DNA of 46,799 nucleotides, taken from positions 157,474 through 204,272 of the forward strand of contig KN805404.1 in assembly GCA_000818945.1 (NCBI GenBank), given 5' to 3'. A program made the translations under genes and the position numbers. The stretch comes from Schizochytrium sp. CCTCC M209059. Its lineage: Eukaryota > Sar > Bigyra > Thraustochytrida > Thraustochytriidae. Below, one piece after another: positions 7,387 to 17,221 of the stretch. The notes beneath the pieces are model-generated. The model was given only the letters and a program-made list of their open reading frames with translations. It was not told the DNA's origin and did not search any database. The first letter of the stretch is position 1. Every line of letters begins with the position of its first letter.

Positions 7387-10300
7387 ATGGCGCTGACGCG
7401 CAGAAATATCCAGGCGGCTCTGGACGAGCCCATCTATGAGTTCGAAGATGTCCCACGATGCAAACGGGATCTCGAGGGATCTTGCATGGTGCGCATCACC
7501 GACCGTTCCTTGTGGCTCAAGATGCTGGGCGAGCTCTTGCTGGTTTGCAATGAGGCGGCACTTCGCTTCGAGCAGCGCTGCAAGACGCAAATTGCAAAGC
7601 TCAAAGAGGAGCGCCGCAAGCAGCTCGCGGAAAGACACATTCCCGACGGGCAGGGCGTCCACGAAGCAAAATGCGGCGCAGACAATAAAACGAATGGCTG
7701 CGACAACGACGACGACGACGACGTCGACATCGAAATACCCTACGAGCTCGTACCGATCCACACGGGCAAGCCGCTCTCTCTTGAATATATGGCCGACCGT
7801 CTCGATCTTGACGATCCGCTGAGCGGCTATGTGGTGCGTACATTAAAAGAAGGCTGGCTTCAAGGCTTTGTGACGATTTCCACCTTTACCAGCTGGCAAC
7901 GATGGTTCCGCTGGGACTCAATGAGCGATGAGGCCGGCTTGCTCATGTTTGACACCAACGGCAGCGGAATGGACGCCATGCACAGTATGGGCATGCACAG
8001 CACAGACCAGAGCGACCCTTCCACGCAGTGGTGGATGGATCGCTGGGTCGATGGGACCGGCGAATTGGCAGCCGCATTAAACGCAGAGATTCGCGACGGA
8101 GACCCGGATGGCGAGGGCGTCATCTGGCCACATGTTGCGGAGCTTTCTCTGCTCGGCGGCCTGGGCTGCGGTGGTGCTCTAGTCAAGCTCGTTCTCGACG
8201 AGCTTGAAAGTGCCGACTCGCCTTATCACTATGTGGTCCTGCAGGCCACGGAAAATTCGGTGCCTTTTTATGAGTCCCAAGGCTTTATTCGAGTGGGCGC
8301 CATTGCCCGCTACTTTCAGAAACCGGAGCAGCGCTCTTCGTCCAAGTCGACGACCTCATCGCAAATCCCAGTTCCTATTCCCATGCGCTCGCCCACGCGA
8401 ACGGTCGATCATCACCCACGACCCTCCTTCTTTGGAGAAGACACATCCACAGCGTCTACTTCTTCCCGCGCAGCCAAAGCCGAGCAAGGGCAAGGCAAGA
8501 AGGAGGATGAGGAGGAGGAGGAGGAGGAGGTCACCGTGAACAGGCTGCAACCTCGCTCCAAACGAAACGGCTCGTCCGGTCCCACCCGTTCTCGAGCAAG
8601 AACAAACGACAAGAAGACCTCGAACATGGACCATGAAGAGGCTGATCAGGACGACGATGAGGAAATGTCTTTAATGACTCGTGATGAAACTCCTGGGAAG
8701 CGTCGCATCCTCCCTCGAAGGGTGTCCATGCCTCGATCTCTCTCCACGCCGCCTCCAGGCAGTCTCAAGGACTCGCTCCATGCTGATTCTGAAACATCTG
8801 TCGATCATTTGCGCGATATCAAGCCAGACACGATGACGCCTGAGGTGCCTGAGGTGCGTGGCGCATGTAGCCGCTACGAATGGCACAAGGTCAATTCAGG
8901 TGAGACACCAACGTGCCGAGACTTGGCGCGTAAATTTGGCATTCTGGCAAGCGACCTCGTTTTTCTTAACCGCAGACTCTACAGCGCGCTGCGAGAGACT
9001 TCGAAACTTATTGATGGCACAATGATGCGAATTCCCCGTTTTCCCGACTTTGTCGACCCGCTCGAGCACCGTCCACCGCAAGTGGCCCCAGCCAAGTCAG
9101 CTGCGACGCACGATCTCGTCAAGAACGATTCCAAACTTGGCCGCGAGAGCTCTAACGGGCTTTGGTACCAAGCGCTTGATAATGAGTCGCCTCGCATGAT
9201 AGCAAATCGTCTTGGGCTGGACGTGAGGAAGTTGATTCAAATCAACGCGCGCACCTTTCCCAACTTAAACATTACCGTGCCACTGATCGAAGGTACCGTG
9301 CTTCGACTTCCACGAAGATGTAAGCCCTTTGGTCCAAACAAGCCCGAAATTGAAGAAATGCAGCAGGACTGGGGAATCGGTCATGACGACGCGAATCTCG
9401 AGAACCTCACGGAGGTCATGACGTATCGACATTGGAGCTTTTCCGATGATCCCGTCGACATGTCAGTTGCCTCGTATATGATGGTTCGTCCGCTGGTGAA
9501 ACGCAAGCCGGGTGCTGCGCCGAGTGCGATTGCCGAGTTGGCGCAAAAGCGGTCTGGTGGAGTCAATACGGTTCCTCCGCAGTGGGCCTATGGCGCCGGC
9601 GACGTAAACGGCAGTGGTAATGTCAGCGCCGTGCAGCAGGTAAATACGACGGTCGTCAACGCTAAGCCTGTAGAAAAGCCTGCCGAGGCTGCCAAACAGG
9701 ATTCTTTGGGTGATGCTGTAAAGATCGACGCTGATGGCGACGTTGATATGAAAACTTCCGACGGTGCAGCCGATGTTAGTATGACGGAAAAGCCTCCGGC
9801 GCCTTCTCAGAGCAAGACATCGGAAACGTCAACACCCGCGTCTGCCGACCCGACTCTGAAAGCCGCACCTCATGATGCATCAGAAGCAAGTTCAAAAGCC
9901 GCGACACCGCCCTCAGATGTAGTCAAGGTGGAAAAGATTGACGGTGAGCAACGCGATCAAAAGAGCGAAACAAAGGAGGCAAAAGAGAAGGAAGAGGGGG
10001 AGGGGGAAGAAAAAGAGGAGGAGGAGGAAGAAGAAGAAGAAGAGCCCTCTGGATGGGGTTTTGACAGACACATCAAAGTTAGGTTGTTCAGTGAAACCTT
10101 GGCGACCTCGACAGTCGATGGCTCGAATGGGGGACCTTTTACGGCTCGTGACCCAAGCGCTCCATTTTCCGCTTTCGACGCTCTGGTCGGGGACGATGAA
10201 AGCGGCGAGGGCGCTGGCGAGGACGGAAATGAAAACGATAAAGATGAGGGCATGGCGAGCTCATCAAAGGACGATGGATCAGCGATGCGAACAAGAAGTG

Positions 10301-11280
10301 GACAAAAGGTGAAACTCTTTAGCGAGGGGAATTTGAAAGCCAAAGTGTTCCTGGCAGGCTCGCCTTATGTTGGCAGATTAATGCACGCCACGCTCTCTCG
10401 CCCTTTAGAATCTCCCGCATCCGAGCTCAAACCCCCAGTCAAGCCGCGACGCCCACTTACAGCTTACATGCAGTACAACCAGATGGAACGCGATGCCATC
10501 AAGCAGAAACACCCTGATGCTGACTTTGCGACCTTGGGTCGAATCATGGGTGAAGAGTGGAAGGCATTGAGCGAAACGCAGCGCTCCGTGTACGTGCAAC
10601 GAGCGAGCGAGGATCGGCTCAAGTACGATAAGGCAATGGCCATCTACAAGCAAGAGCTGCAAAAGTACCAAGAGGCCACTAATGGTGGACCTTCAGCTGC
10701 GTCGGCAGCGGCAGTATCTTCGGCCGCGGCGACAGTGGTCCTGCCTCCTTCGAATGGTGTGCGGTCCTCTGTTGCTGTGGCTTTAAACCCGCTGATTCCA
10801 GCCAAACAGCAACGACTACTTGTAAATCAGGTGGTTCGACTCGAATCCAAGACGTGTTATTTAGCGCGCAAACACTTTTTGGGCCATCTTGATGAAGAAA
10901 AAGACCACGTCACCGTTGCGACACACTGCAAGACGCATGTGCGCTTGGACCAGCCGAACGAGTACTTTTTCGTGCTCACTTACATTCCAGATCTGTTTTG
11001 GGCGCGACTCGCCCCGATGCAGCAGTCGGGAGTTTTTGAAGACTCAGAGGCAAAGTACGCCAAGCATCGAGGGCGTTCAAAGTGGGTTCTGGTCCCGGAG
11101 GGTCAGGCGCAGGAGATTGATGTCTCCGCGCAGCGATGTGTTTTGGTCAAATCGTGCGCGGTGAAGCGGACGGCTGACGCCGACAACGAGGAGTGGGATC
11201 TCCACACCGACGTGGAGTTCAAGGTGAGCGACCAGGCTCGCAAGCGCAAGCGCAAAGATGTCAAGCTTCTCGTGCCGTGA
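7387..11280 (+). CDS. GNAT-LysM-LysM-HMG box fusion protein
   Basis: 1297 aa in one exon; ATG at 7387 in good context (GACGCCATGG). Order: a partly degenerate GNAT acetyltransferase fold at about 155-312, with the acetyl-CoA loop around LGGLGCGGALVKLVLDE and a typical ...VPFYESQGF-xRVG ending. A poly-Glu and basic Ser-rich linker follows. Two LysM-like domains lie at about 497-552 and 592-645 (each ending in G-T-x-[ML]-R-[IL]-P). A long acidic linker has EEEE and DEDGNENDKDEG runs. An HMG box spans about 1018-1090 (PRRPLTAYMQYNQMERDAIK...WKALSE). The C-terminal block at about 1130-1240 (NQVVRLESKTCYLARKHF...FFVLTYIPDLFWARLAPM) is not recognised. No signal peptide is present, so LysM here is intracellular, perhaps a protein or GlcNAc-modified partner module. 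A chromatin-associated acetyltransferase is an inference. Confidence 0.88.
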   Translation: MALTRRNIQAALDEPIYEFEDVPRCKRDLEGSCMVRITDRSLWLKMLGELLLVCNEAALRFEQRCKTQIAKLKEERRKQLAERHIPDGQGVHEAKCGADNKTNGCDNDDDDDVDIEIPYELVPIHTGKPLSLEYMADRLDLDDPLSGYVVRTLKEGWLQGFVTISTFTSWQRWFRWDSMSDEAGLLMFDTNGSGMDAMHSMGMHSTDQSDPSTQWWMDRWVDGTGELAAALNAEIRDGDPDGEGVIWPHVAELSLLGGLGCGGALVKLVLDELESADSPYHYVVLQATENSVPFYESQGFIRVGAIARYFQKPEQRSSSKSTTSSQIPVPIPMRSPTRTVDHHPRPSFFGEDTSTASTSSRAAKAEQGQGKKEDEEEEEEEVTVNRLQPRSKRNGSSGPTRSRARTNDKKTSNMDHEEADQDDDEEMSLMTRDETPGKRRILPRRVSMPRSLSTPPPGSLKDSLHADSETSVDHLRDIKPDTMTPEVPEVRGACSRYEWHKVNSGETPTCRDLARKFGILASDLVFLNRRLYSALRETSKLIDGTMMRIPRFPDFVDPLEHRPPQVAPAKSAATHDLVKNDSKLGRESSNGLWYQALDNESPRMIANRLGLDVRKLIQINARTFPNLNITVPLIEGTVLRLPRRCKPFGPNKPEIEEMQQDWGIGHDDANLENLTEVMTYRHWSFSDDPVDMSVASYMMVRPLVKRKPGAAPSAIAELAQKRSGGVNTVPPQWAYGAGDVNGSGNVSAVQQVNTTVVNAKPVEKPAEAAKQDSLGDAVKIDADGDVDMKTSDGAADVSMTEKPPAPSQSKTSETSTPASADPTLKAAPHDASEASSKAATPPSDVVKVEKIDGEQRDQKSETKEAKEKEEGEGEEKEEEEEEEEEEPSGWGFDRHIKVRLFSETLATSTVDGSNGGPFTARDPSAPFSAFDALVGDDESGEGAGEDGNENDKDEGMASSSKDDGSAMRTRSGQKVKLFSEGNLKAKVFLAGSPYVGRLMHATLSRPLESPASELKPPVKPRRPLTAYMQYNQMERDAIKQKHPDADFATLGRIMGEEWKALSETQRSVYVQRASEDRLKYDKAMAIYKQELQKYQEATNGGPSAASAAAVSSAAATVVLPPSNGVRSSVAVALNPLIPAKQQRLLVNQVVRLESKTCYLARKHFLGHLDEEKDHVTVATHCKTHVRLDQPNEYFFVLTYIPDLFWARLAPMQQSGVFEDSEAKYAKHRGRSKWVLVPEGQAQEIDVSAQRCVLVKSCAVKRTADADNEEWDLHTDVEFKVSDQARKRKRKDVKLLVP

Positions 11281-11779
11281 TGGGGACCGGGTTGATTCTA
11301 TTCGATGGGGAATTTCATCTAACAAAAGTAGGTTTGCGTCTGTCTGTTATAAAATAATTTCACTACGGAAGAACATGAGTGCAGAATGACGAATCGACAT
11401 GGCTGGAAATCACGATGCATCTTTGACCACCATCCTCAGGATAGGTGTGCAACGAGGGCGAGGGCAAAGGACGGGGCGAAGAGATCGGCGCATGCCGATA
11501 GGGTTTTCTGTGCGCGCGTCGGCAGGCTCTCTGTAACACGTACTTTATTCATTTTTTTATAAAAGGTGTATACATTGGAGTTGTGTTTGGGTGCAACTTC
11601 GTGATTTTCAAAGTGGGCTTTCGCTATGCTCACGGTCAGTGCTTATTTTAACGTGAAGAGGAATGGTGGTACGAAAGCTGGGATTAATTTGTGTAGTAGT
11701 AAGAGTAGTAGTATTATAGACTGGCAGCTCGCAGAAGCGAATTATGGTCAAGTTGGTCTCATAGCCACGCTAGAACTGC
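11281..11779. other. 3' regions of convergent genes
   Basis: A/T-rich compared with the flanking genes, with TTATAAAATAATTT near 11350 and TTTTTTATAAAAG near 11555 that could serve as 3'-end signals. A short TAGTAG run is at 11694-11714. No open frame with recognisable protein was seen. Confidence 0.55.
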
Positions 11780-12595
11780 TTATTTGCGGCCAGCATCTGC
11801 ACCGAAAGTGGCGTCCATGGGGCGATTGATGGCAGAGCGCTCCATGATGCCCCGCGATCCCATGGCGAGACGACCGGTGGCGTTGGATTCGGCAGATGGA
11901 CCTGATGCGTCAGCGCCAAAGGTGAGGTTGCGCGATCGATCGAGACTCATGCGCTGCATGATACCTCGTGAACCGTTGTTCATGCGCGAGCCCTCGGCCG
12001 GGTTGGCCGAGGGTCCGGACTTTTCAGCGCCAAAGGTGACGTTCCTGGAGGTGTCGAGGGCCGAGCGGTCCATGATGCCCGCCGAGCCCATGTTCAGCCT
12101 CGAGACGCCGGAGAAGCGGGCCTTGGAAAGACTCCAACGTTTGACAAGGCCCTTGCGCGCCTCCTTGGGGGCGATGCTCGGGCCCTTGAAGCCATTACGG
12201 TCGGCAGCTCGACTAAAGGCGACGATGCCGCTGGTGACGTTCACGATGGAGACGCGGTCGTAGAGATCGGGAACGGTAAAGAGATCTGCCTCGGTCATGC
12301 TGAGCTCCGAGCGGCATGCGCGCAAAAAGTTGGAAATGTTCTCCATCATCTTGAAGGGCATTTTGCTCTCGTTGATCTTGCGCACAGCGCCGGGCTTGAC
12401 GTGGTTGATCATTAGGCACAAGAGCACGCCATCCTTGAGGGACTCGAGCATGTCGTCACTTTCGAAGGACTTGCCAGACAATTGCTCGACATAGTCGCGA
12501 ACCTTGGCCTCGAGCTCGGGGTCGCGCTTCGAAGCCTCGTGGTCCGCGAGCTCCTTGTCGAGGCCGAACTTGGCCTGACTACGGAATTCGGCCAT
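11780..12595 (-). CDS. Calponin/transgelin-like actin-binding protein
   Basis: 271 aa; ATG at 12595. Residues about 20-130 form a single calponin-homology domain (ELEAKVRDYVEQLSG, then SLKDGVLLCLMINHVKPGAV, KMMENISNFLRACR, DLFTVPDLYD, SIVNVTSGIVAFSRAA), the pattern of type-3 CH domains in transgelin, calponin and fungal Scp1. The C-terminal third carries three copies of a ~30-residue module of the form GSxGIMxRS-xLDxSRNxTFGAxxSGPSA. It resembles calponin-family repeats in position and in its conserved G-I-M and TFGA core, but differs in sequence from the animal LQMGTNKGASQ motif. By family knowledge it should bind and stabilise or bundle actin filaments in the cytoplasm. Confidence 0.88.
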   Translation of the reverse strand: MAEFRSQAKFGLDKELADHEASKRDPELEAKVRDYVEQLSGKSFESDDMLESLKDGVLLCLMINHVKPGAVRKINESKMPFKMMENISNFLRACRSELSMTEADLFTVPDLYDRVSIVNVTSGIVAFSRAADRNGFKGPSIAPKEARKGLVKRWSLSKARFSGVSRLNMGSAGIMDRSALDTSRNVTFGAEKSGPSANPAEGSRMNNGSRGIMQRMSLDRSRNLTFGADASGPSAESNATGRLAMGSRGIMERSAINRPMDATFGADAGRK

Positions 12596-13956
12596 GGCTG
12601 TAGGCTTGAGCTCGAGCCCGTGCTCGTGCTCGTGCTGGCGCTGGCGCTGGTGCTTGTACTTGTGCTTGTGATTGGCTTTCTTGTTGGGGTGTGCGTTGCT
12701 GCTTTTTGATCGTGGCCCAGACGCGGTGAGTTGCGGGTTTGCTTGCTTGCTTGTGCTGTTTTGGAGGAGGCTACTGACTGTGCGATGTGTGAGCAGACAG
12801 GCAACGTCTCACATGAAAGCGCAGTGCAGTGCAGTGCAGTGCACTGCACTGCACGGGACCGGTGGCCTTGGCCTTTTCTTGTCCCTTGCTCTCGTCACCG
12901 CGCGCGTCTCGTCGCCGTCAGTCACTCGCAACGTTGAAGAACGAGACCCTCCCTCCCTGACTCTCAGCTGTAGCACTCGCCACTGTCTGTAGCTCTCGCC
13001 ACTGCCGTCACCGCCACCACCCGCCTGCCGGTGCGGAAGGTATCCTCTCTCTCCCTCTCCATCTCTCTCCACCCCTCCCTCCCTCCCTCTCTCATCAAAT
13101 GTCCTCGCGCGCGTCGTTGATCGTGTTGCCGAAAGAGGGATGGATGTCTCGGGCGAAGTGTGCGACGATCGACGGGTATTTGCTTATTAGGCAAATGGCG
13201 GTACGCGGGCCTTGCCCGCGCGGGCTCCCGAACTCTCGAGCTGCCCTGGCGGCGCAGTGACATCCGCAGGGCGCGAAGGTACGTACGTATAGCGTCTCTA
13301 CGCTGCCAGCATCGAGGCTGTGCTCCTACTTGCACAGGGGCGGACCTCCTCCAGGTGCTAAAGAGCGTCTCTCTCTCCGGGAGATCGCTGCCGGCCCGAG
13401 GCCACGTTGTCTCCGGGCGTCTAGATCACATCGCGGCCAAGAGCAAAGGAAAAAGAAGCTCCCGCTCCCGCCCCGCCGTGTTTCCTACCCAACTCGCACG
13501 CGTGTCCCGAGGTGGTGCGCGGCCAGGGGTGGTCATTCCGCGGAGCCTGCACTAGCAAAGAGGCGCAGACAGCTAGCTCTGCGGTGAGCGAGCGCGCGTT
13601 GAGCGAGCGAGGGACTCTATCTCGCACTGGCCCTTGCACGCGCCGCGTCCCGTGCTTGCACTGCCCGGGGCCATCCGTGCACACCCTGTCTCCAATGTCG
13701 AGGACACTGCGCGGACCCCTTCCTACGACTACCAGTAGATAGTACTACTGGGTGCCGTGCGTACTCCTTGTCAGCAGCGGCCACGACTCGCTGCGCACGG
13801 CGGCGGAGCTTTGGCGCCGCGCGCCGGCAGCGCGATCCGAAAAGCCATCCCGTGTCTCTCACGAGCTCCTACGATTGCGGCCCTGGGAGTGATTGACTCT
13901 GCGTACGCCTAGGATAGCGAACGAGGAGCGGCGAAAGAAAAAGTGTAGCAGGCAGG
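12596..13956. other. Long divergent promoter region
   Basis: 1.36 kb between the calponin-like gene (minus) and the small membrane protein (plus). It opens with GCTCGT/GCTGGC hexamers just upstream of the calponin ATG, then a large palindrome at 12829-12854. CTCTCTCC/CCTCCCTC pyrimidine tracts lie at 13040-13095. A short hairpin-prone GCGGGCCTTGCCCGC is near 13204. No conserved protein or tRNA was recognised. Confidence 0.55.
12829..12854. repeat. 26-bp perfect palindrome of GTGCA/TGCAC units
   Basis: Direct AGTGC pentamers run up to a GTGCAC centre (between 12841 and 12842) and are mirrored as ACTGC pentamers on the other side. This gives 13 complementary base pairs per arm. It lies about 235 bp upstream of the calponin-like ATG. 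It could be a binding site for a dimeric factor or a cruciform-prone element. Confidence 0.9.
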
Positions 13957-14304
13957 ATGCTCCTGCGAATGGCCACGACGCGAGGCGCGAGAGCGCTGGG
14001 CGGCGCGGGCCGCAGACGCTTGCACGGTGGCTCTTACTTGAAACAACAGCAGCAGCAGCAGCAGCAGCTGCATCAGACTCAAGAGAGAAAACCTGTCCCC
14101 GTGCCGACCGAAACTCTGCTGTTCAGGGTAACCAATCCCGAGCTCTTGGCGGATCCGAAACGTCGTGGTTCGTGGGCGCTCGTCGCGCTCGTCTGGATCA
14201 TTGGCGGAGGTTACTACTATTATCTTCGGCAGCAAGAAATTGCGCAAGACTTGAGTATGGATGCAGCCCAGGTTGGTCCAAGGAAACGTAATGGTGACTA
14301 CTAG
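13957..14304 (+). CDS. Small membrane protein, probably mitochondrial
   Basis: 115 aa; ATG at 13957. The amino terminus MLLRMATTRGARALGGAGRRRLHGG is Arg-rich and free of acidic residues, as in mitochondrial presequences. An eight-Gln run (CAGCAG repeat) follows. A single predicted membrane span (about 73-90, SWALVALVWIIGGGYYYYLR) precedes a short charged tail. The size and one-helix topology resemble accessory subunits of respiratory complexes, but I recognise no specific family. It sits alone between a long promoter region and a convergent gene. It is more protein-like than its alternative frames, though expression is unproven. Confidence 0.6.
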   Translation: MLLRMATTRGARALGGAGRRRLHGGSYLKQQQQQQQQLHQTQERKPVPVPTETLLFRVTNPELLADPKRRGSWALVALVWIIGGGYYYYLRQQEIAQDLSMDAAQVGPRKRNGDY

Positions 14305-14823
14305 TAAATCTCCGGGTGTTTCGATCTAGGTGACACCGTGACCGCAAAATGTAACCAAGTGAAGCTGCCCTGCAGAGGGTCGCCGTTGGCGACTTGGCGT
14401 CGAAATTGGGCTTGACAGCGCCAAACGTGGGCTTTATATCTGATTGGTTTGGCAGAGAAGAAATCGATATTTGTATTGTTTTGACAATCACCTGAATGAC
14501 CTCCGAAAGTCACATATGAATCGAGCTGGCGTGCCGATCTCGTTTCTCCTCTGTTTCTCGATATACAAGCTTTTTGGTTGCAAGAGAACATCGTCGAATG
14601 GCACGACTGTGGCAAATTCGCTCTTTTGCTCGTTTTCACCAAGCGTTGTAAGATTGGAAGACAATACACAACCAAGTAAGCATTCATTAACCTATACATG
14701 TCGCTTGCAGTTTTTGCTTGTTTGCTAACGTCACAGGGCGCACGCAGTTGTATGGACTGCCCAAGACATGAGATCGAGATCGAGATTGGCCGTGACTGCG
14801 ATTGGCATTGTTCCATTTTCCAT
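14305..14823. other. Convergent 3' intergenic region
   Basis: 519 bp, more A/T-rich than neighbouring genes, between the stops of a plus and a minus gene. Open frames in it are short and unconserved-looking. I see no RNA gene or repeat. Confidence 0.5.
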
Positions 14824-16740
14824 TTACAAATCATAGATGGAGGTGCCATTCGCAGCGAGAAAGAGCTGGTGTAGCTGGATCATACAGACGGGCTCGATGA
14901 TGTTGAACTCGGTACTGCCCATGGAAAGATTGATGAAGGACATGGTCATGAGCGGAAACCCGAGAAAAGGATTCACAAAGGTTGCGAGTGGAATGCCGAG
15001 ACTGAGCCCGATGATGCCGTCCTTGGCACCGACGACTGCCATTTTCTTGATCATGTCCTTTTTGTCAGCATAGACAAAGTCCTCGTCGCGCACCTTGGCC
15101 CGGAGCGCAAAGACTTCGAGAAGGAGCAAAACGTATTTCCCAAAGCCCGGTTTGACCTTTTCAATATTTGTAATAATGGACGGAATTTGGAAGCTCTCCT
15201 TGAGTTGAAAGAGCTCCTCATCTTCTTCTGCGGCCCCCACGGTGCCCGCTTCGAGTTCTGCCTTAAAATCTCGCTTGCTCTTTGCGCGGCGCTTGGGGCT
15301 GAGCAAAGATAGCGTGCTCCTTTTCTTGGCCACCATTTTCTTTTTCCCGCGCGCAGTCTTGCTTGCGTTGCTTGTGCCGGTGGACTGCGCATCGTCTGCA
15401 TCAGCATCCTTCTTGTTGGTCAGGGCAAGCTCGTCGAGTTCGAGCCCTGCGACGTGGCTCGCTCCCTGTGCATGCGCAGTCTCGCTCAAGTTCATGGATA
15501 TCGCCGGAGCCAAGGGCTCATCGTCGTCCTCGTTTTCGCCGTCGTGATCATCATCCTCTTCATCATCAGTACGGACTTGGTCCTGGTGCAGGTGAAGGTC
15601 GATGTGGTCCCCAACCGCGACAGCCTCGCTGGTGGAGCCAATCGTATCGTCTGTATCCATGGTGTCCTTGCGACGATCAGGCTGCTGTAGTGCGTCGAGC
15701 TCATCGATGGGCTCAACGGCCTCTGACTTGGAAACATCCTCGCCAAAGACAACTCCTCGAAGCTCAGGCCCTGCTTGCTCGTAAACAATGGCACGGATGA
15801 GCATGACAGCGTTGGCGCCGAGACGAGCCTCGATGTTGCGCTGCAACTTGGAGTAGAATTTCTGTTCGGCCTTGTCGAGCACGGGAGACTCTCCGGTGAG
15901 GAAATCGGCGTCGGCGGCCCGCTTGGCGGCGCGATTCGAAATGCCTGTGGTTAAACGCGTGGGGATTCGCCAGTCGCCGCTGGACAAGATCATTTTGGCA
16001 GACAGGTTGAGCGCTGTTGCAACCTTGAGCAAGGTGTGAACCCACGTGGATTGGCTGAGCACGCGAACCGCCCGAAGCGCCGTATTTGTCCTGGAGCGAA
16101 TGCCAAAGAGTTTCTTGAAGATGATGTCATGAGCGTCCGTTTCGTCGTTAAAAGAGACGCCCGTGCGGCGGATGAGAAGCATGTCCATGATCGTTTCGCG
16201 ATCAATGCGATTCATTGTCTTGAGCAAACGAAAGGCCGGGCCGTACCCGGCGCTTTGGGCGCTAAGCGCCAACGAGTTGGAAAGTTCCATGGAGATGGGC
16301 TCAAAGGTGGCGGCGGTCTTGGTCTTGCGCGGCGCAGATTTTGCGGAGCGCACGGACTCGCTGGAGTTCTTGCGCTCGCGAAAGGATTTTTTTTTGGACG
16401 AGTACATTTTCCGAATAAGGGTTTTCCCGAGAGACCGAGTAGATCGCCCAGACTGTGTACTTTTCACGTCATCGTCTTCATCGTCATCGTTGGCATTGTC
16501 CTCGTCACCGGTCTCGGCATCTTCAACGCCGCCATCCGTGTCGGTGTCGGCGTCTGCCGCGGACATGAAGGCATTCTCTGCATCGGTGAGCTCATCGAGC
16601 GCTGCTTGTTGTTCGCGGGCGTGCTTGTCCTGCTCTGCGTCGTCGTGGTCCCCGCTTTCGAGACCCTTTTCGCGGCTGCTCTTTTTGCGCGCCGCGTTCA
16701 CCATATCCTTGCCCATGCTGGCAATGTCAAAGAGCGCCAT
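14824..16740 (-). CDS. Unrecognised acidic protein with hydrophobic C terminus
   Basis: 638 aa; ATG at 16740. I do not recognise a family. The amino-terminal ~150 residues are charged and low in complexity (acidic DDDEDDD runs, then a basic SKKKSFRERK segment). A folded, helix-rich region at about 150-335 includes RLLKTMNRIDRETIMDML and RAVRVLSQSTWVHTLLKVA. A second acidic stretch is DDEEDDDHDGENEDDDE, and a basic patch (KKKMVAKKRSTLSLLSPKRR) could be a nuclear signal. The last ~110 residues form a compact domain with IITNIEKVKPGFGKYVLLLLE and a strongly hydrophobic GIPLATFVNPFLGFPLMTM stretch, then a YDL end. That hydrophobic block could be a membrane hairpin. No function is proposed. Confidence 0.75.
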   Translation of the reverse strand: MALFDIASMGKDMVNAARKKSSREKGLESGDHDDAEQDKHAREQQAALDELTDAENAFMSAADADTDTDGGVEDAETGDEDNANDDDEDDDVKSTQSGRSTRSLGKTLIRKMYSSKKKSFRERKNSSESVRSAKSAPRKTKTAATFEPISMELSNSLALSAQSAGYGPAFRLLKTMNRIDRETIMDMLLIRRTGVSFNDETDAHDIIFKKLFGIRSRTNTALRAVRVLSQSTWVHTLLKVATALNLSAKMILSSGDWRIPTRLTTGISNRAAKRAADADFLTGESPVLDKAEQKFYSKLQRNIEARLGANAVMLIRAIVYEQAGPELRGVVFGEDVSKSEAVEPIDELDALQQPDRRKDTMDTDDTIGSTSEAVAVGDHIDLHLHQDQVRTDDEEDDDHDGENEDDDEPLAPAISMNLSETAHAQGASHVAGLELDELALTNKKDADADDAQSTGTSNASKTARGKKKMVAKKRSTLSLLSPKRRAKSKRDFKAELEAGTVGAAEEDEELFQLKESFQIPSIITNIEKVKPGFGKYVLLLLEVFALRAKVRDEDFVYADKKDMIKKMAVVGAKDGIIGLSLGIPLATFVNPFLGFPLMTMSFINLSMGSTEFNIIEPVCMIQLHQLFLAANGTSIYDL

Positions 16741-17190
16741 GGTGCCTGGCCTGCAGAACCAGCGAGCCTTACAGCGTCAGACCGCCGAGGAGCGAGCGCC
16801 GCGGCGTTGGCCGAGGGAGAAGAGTCAGTCCTCGCGGCCTCTGACCGACGTAGTATAGTAGTCTTCCCGAGATCCCCAAGCAGTGCGGCGACCACCTCTG
16901 CCTTTGCCTGTGCCTCTGCCTGTGCCTCTGCCTCTTTCGCGTCCACCAGCCTCAGGCCGTCTACCTGTCTGCCTCCCTGCCCGCCTGCCTGCTCGCCGCT
17001 CCCTCGGCGCAGTCGCGTCGTTCTGCGCAGTCGCGTCGGCCCTGCGCAAAACGCTCGCTGCGCAGCCAGCCTGCTGAGCTCGGTGACCGGTTCGTTCCGT
17101 GTTTGCTTCTCCAAGTTCGCCGCGGCCACAGTGAGGAGCCACCTCCCCGTCGCCCGCTCTCGCTCGCTGTGCACAGTCGTCTTCTATGCT

Positions 17191-17221
<31 letters not shown>

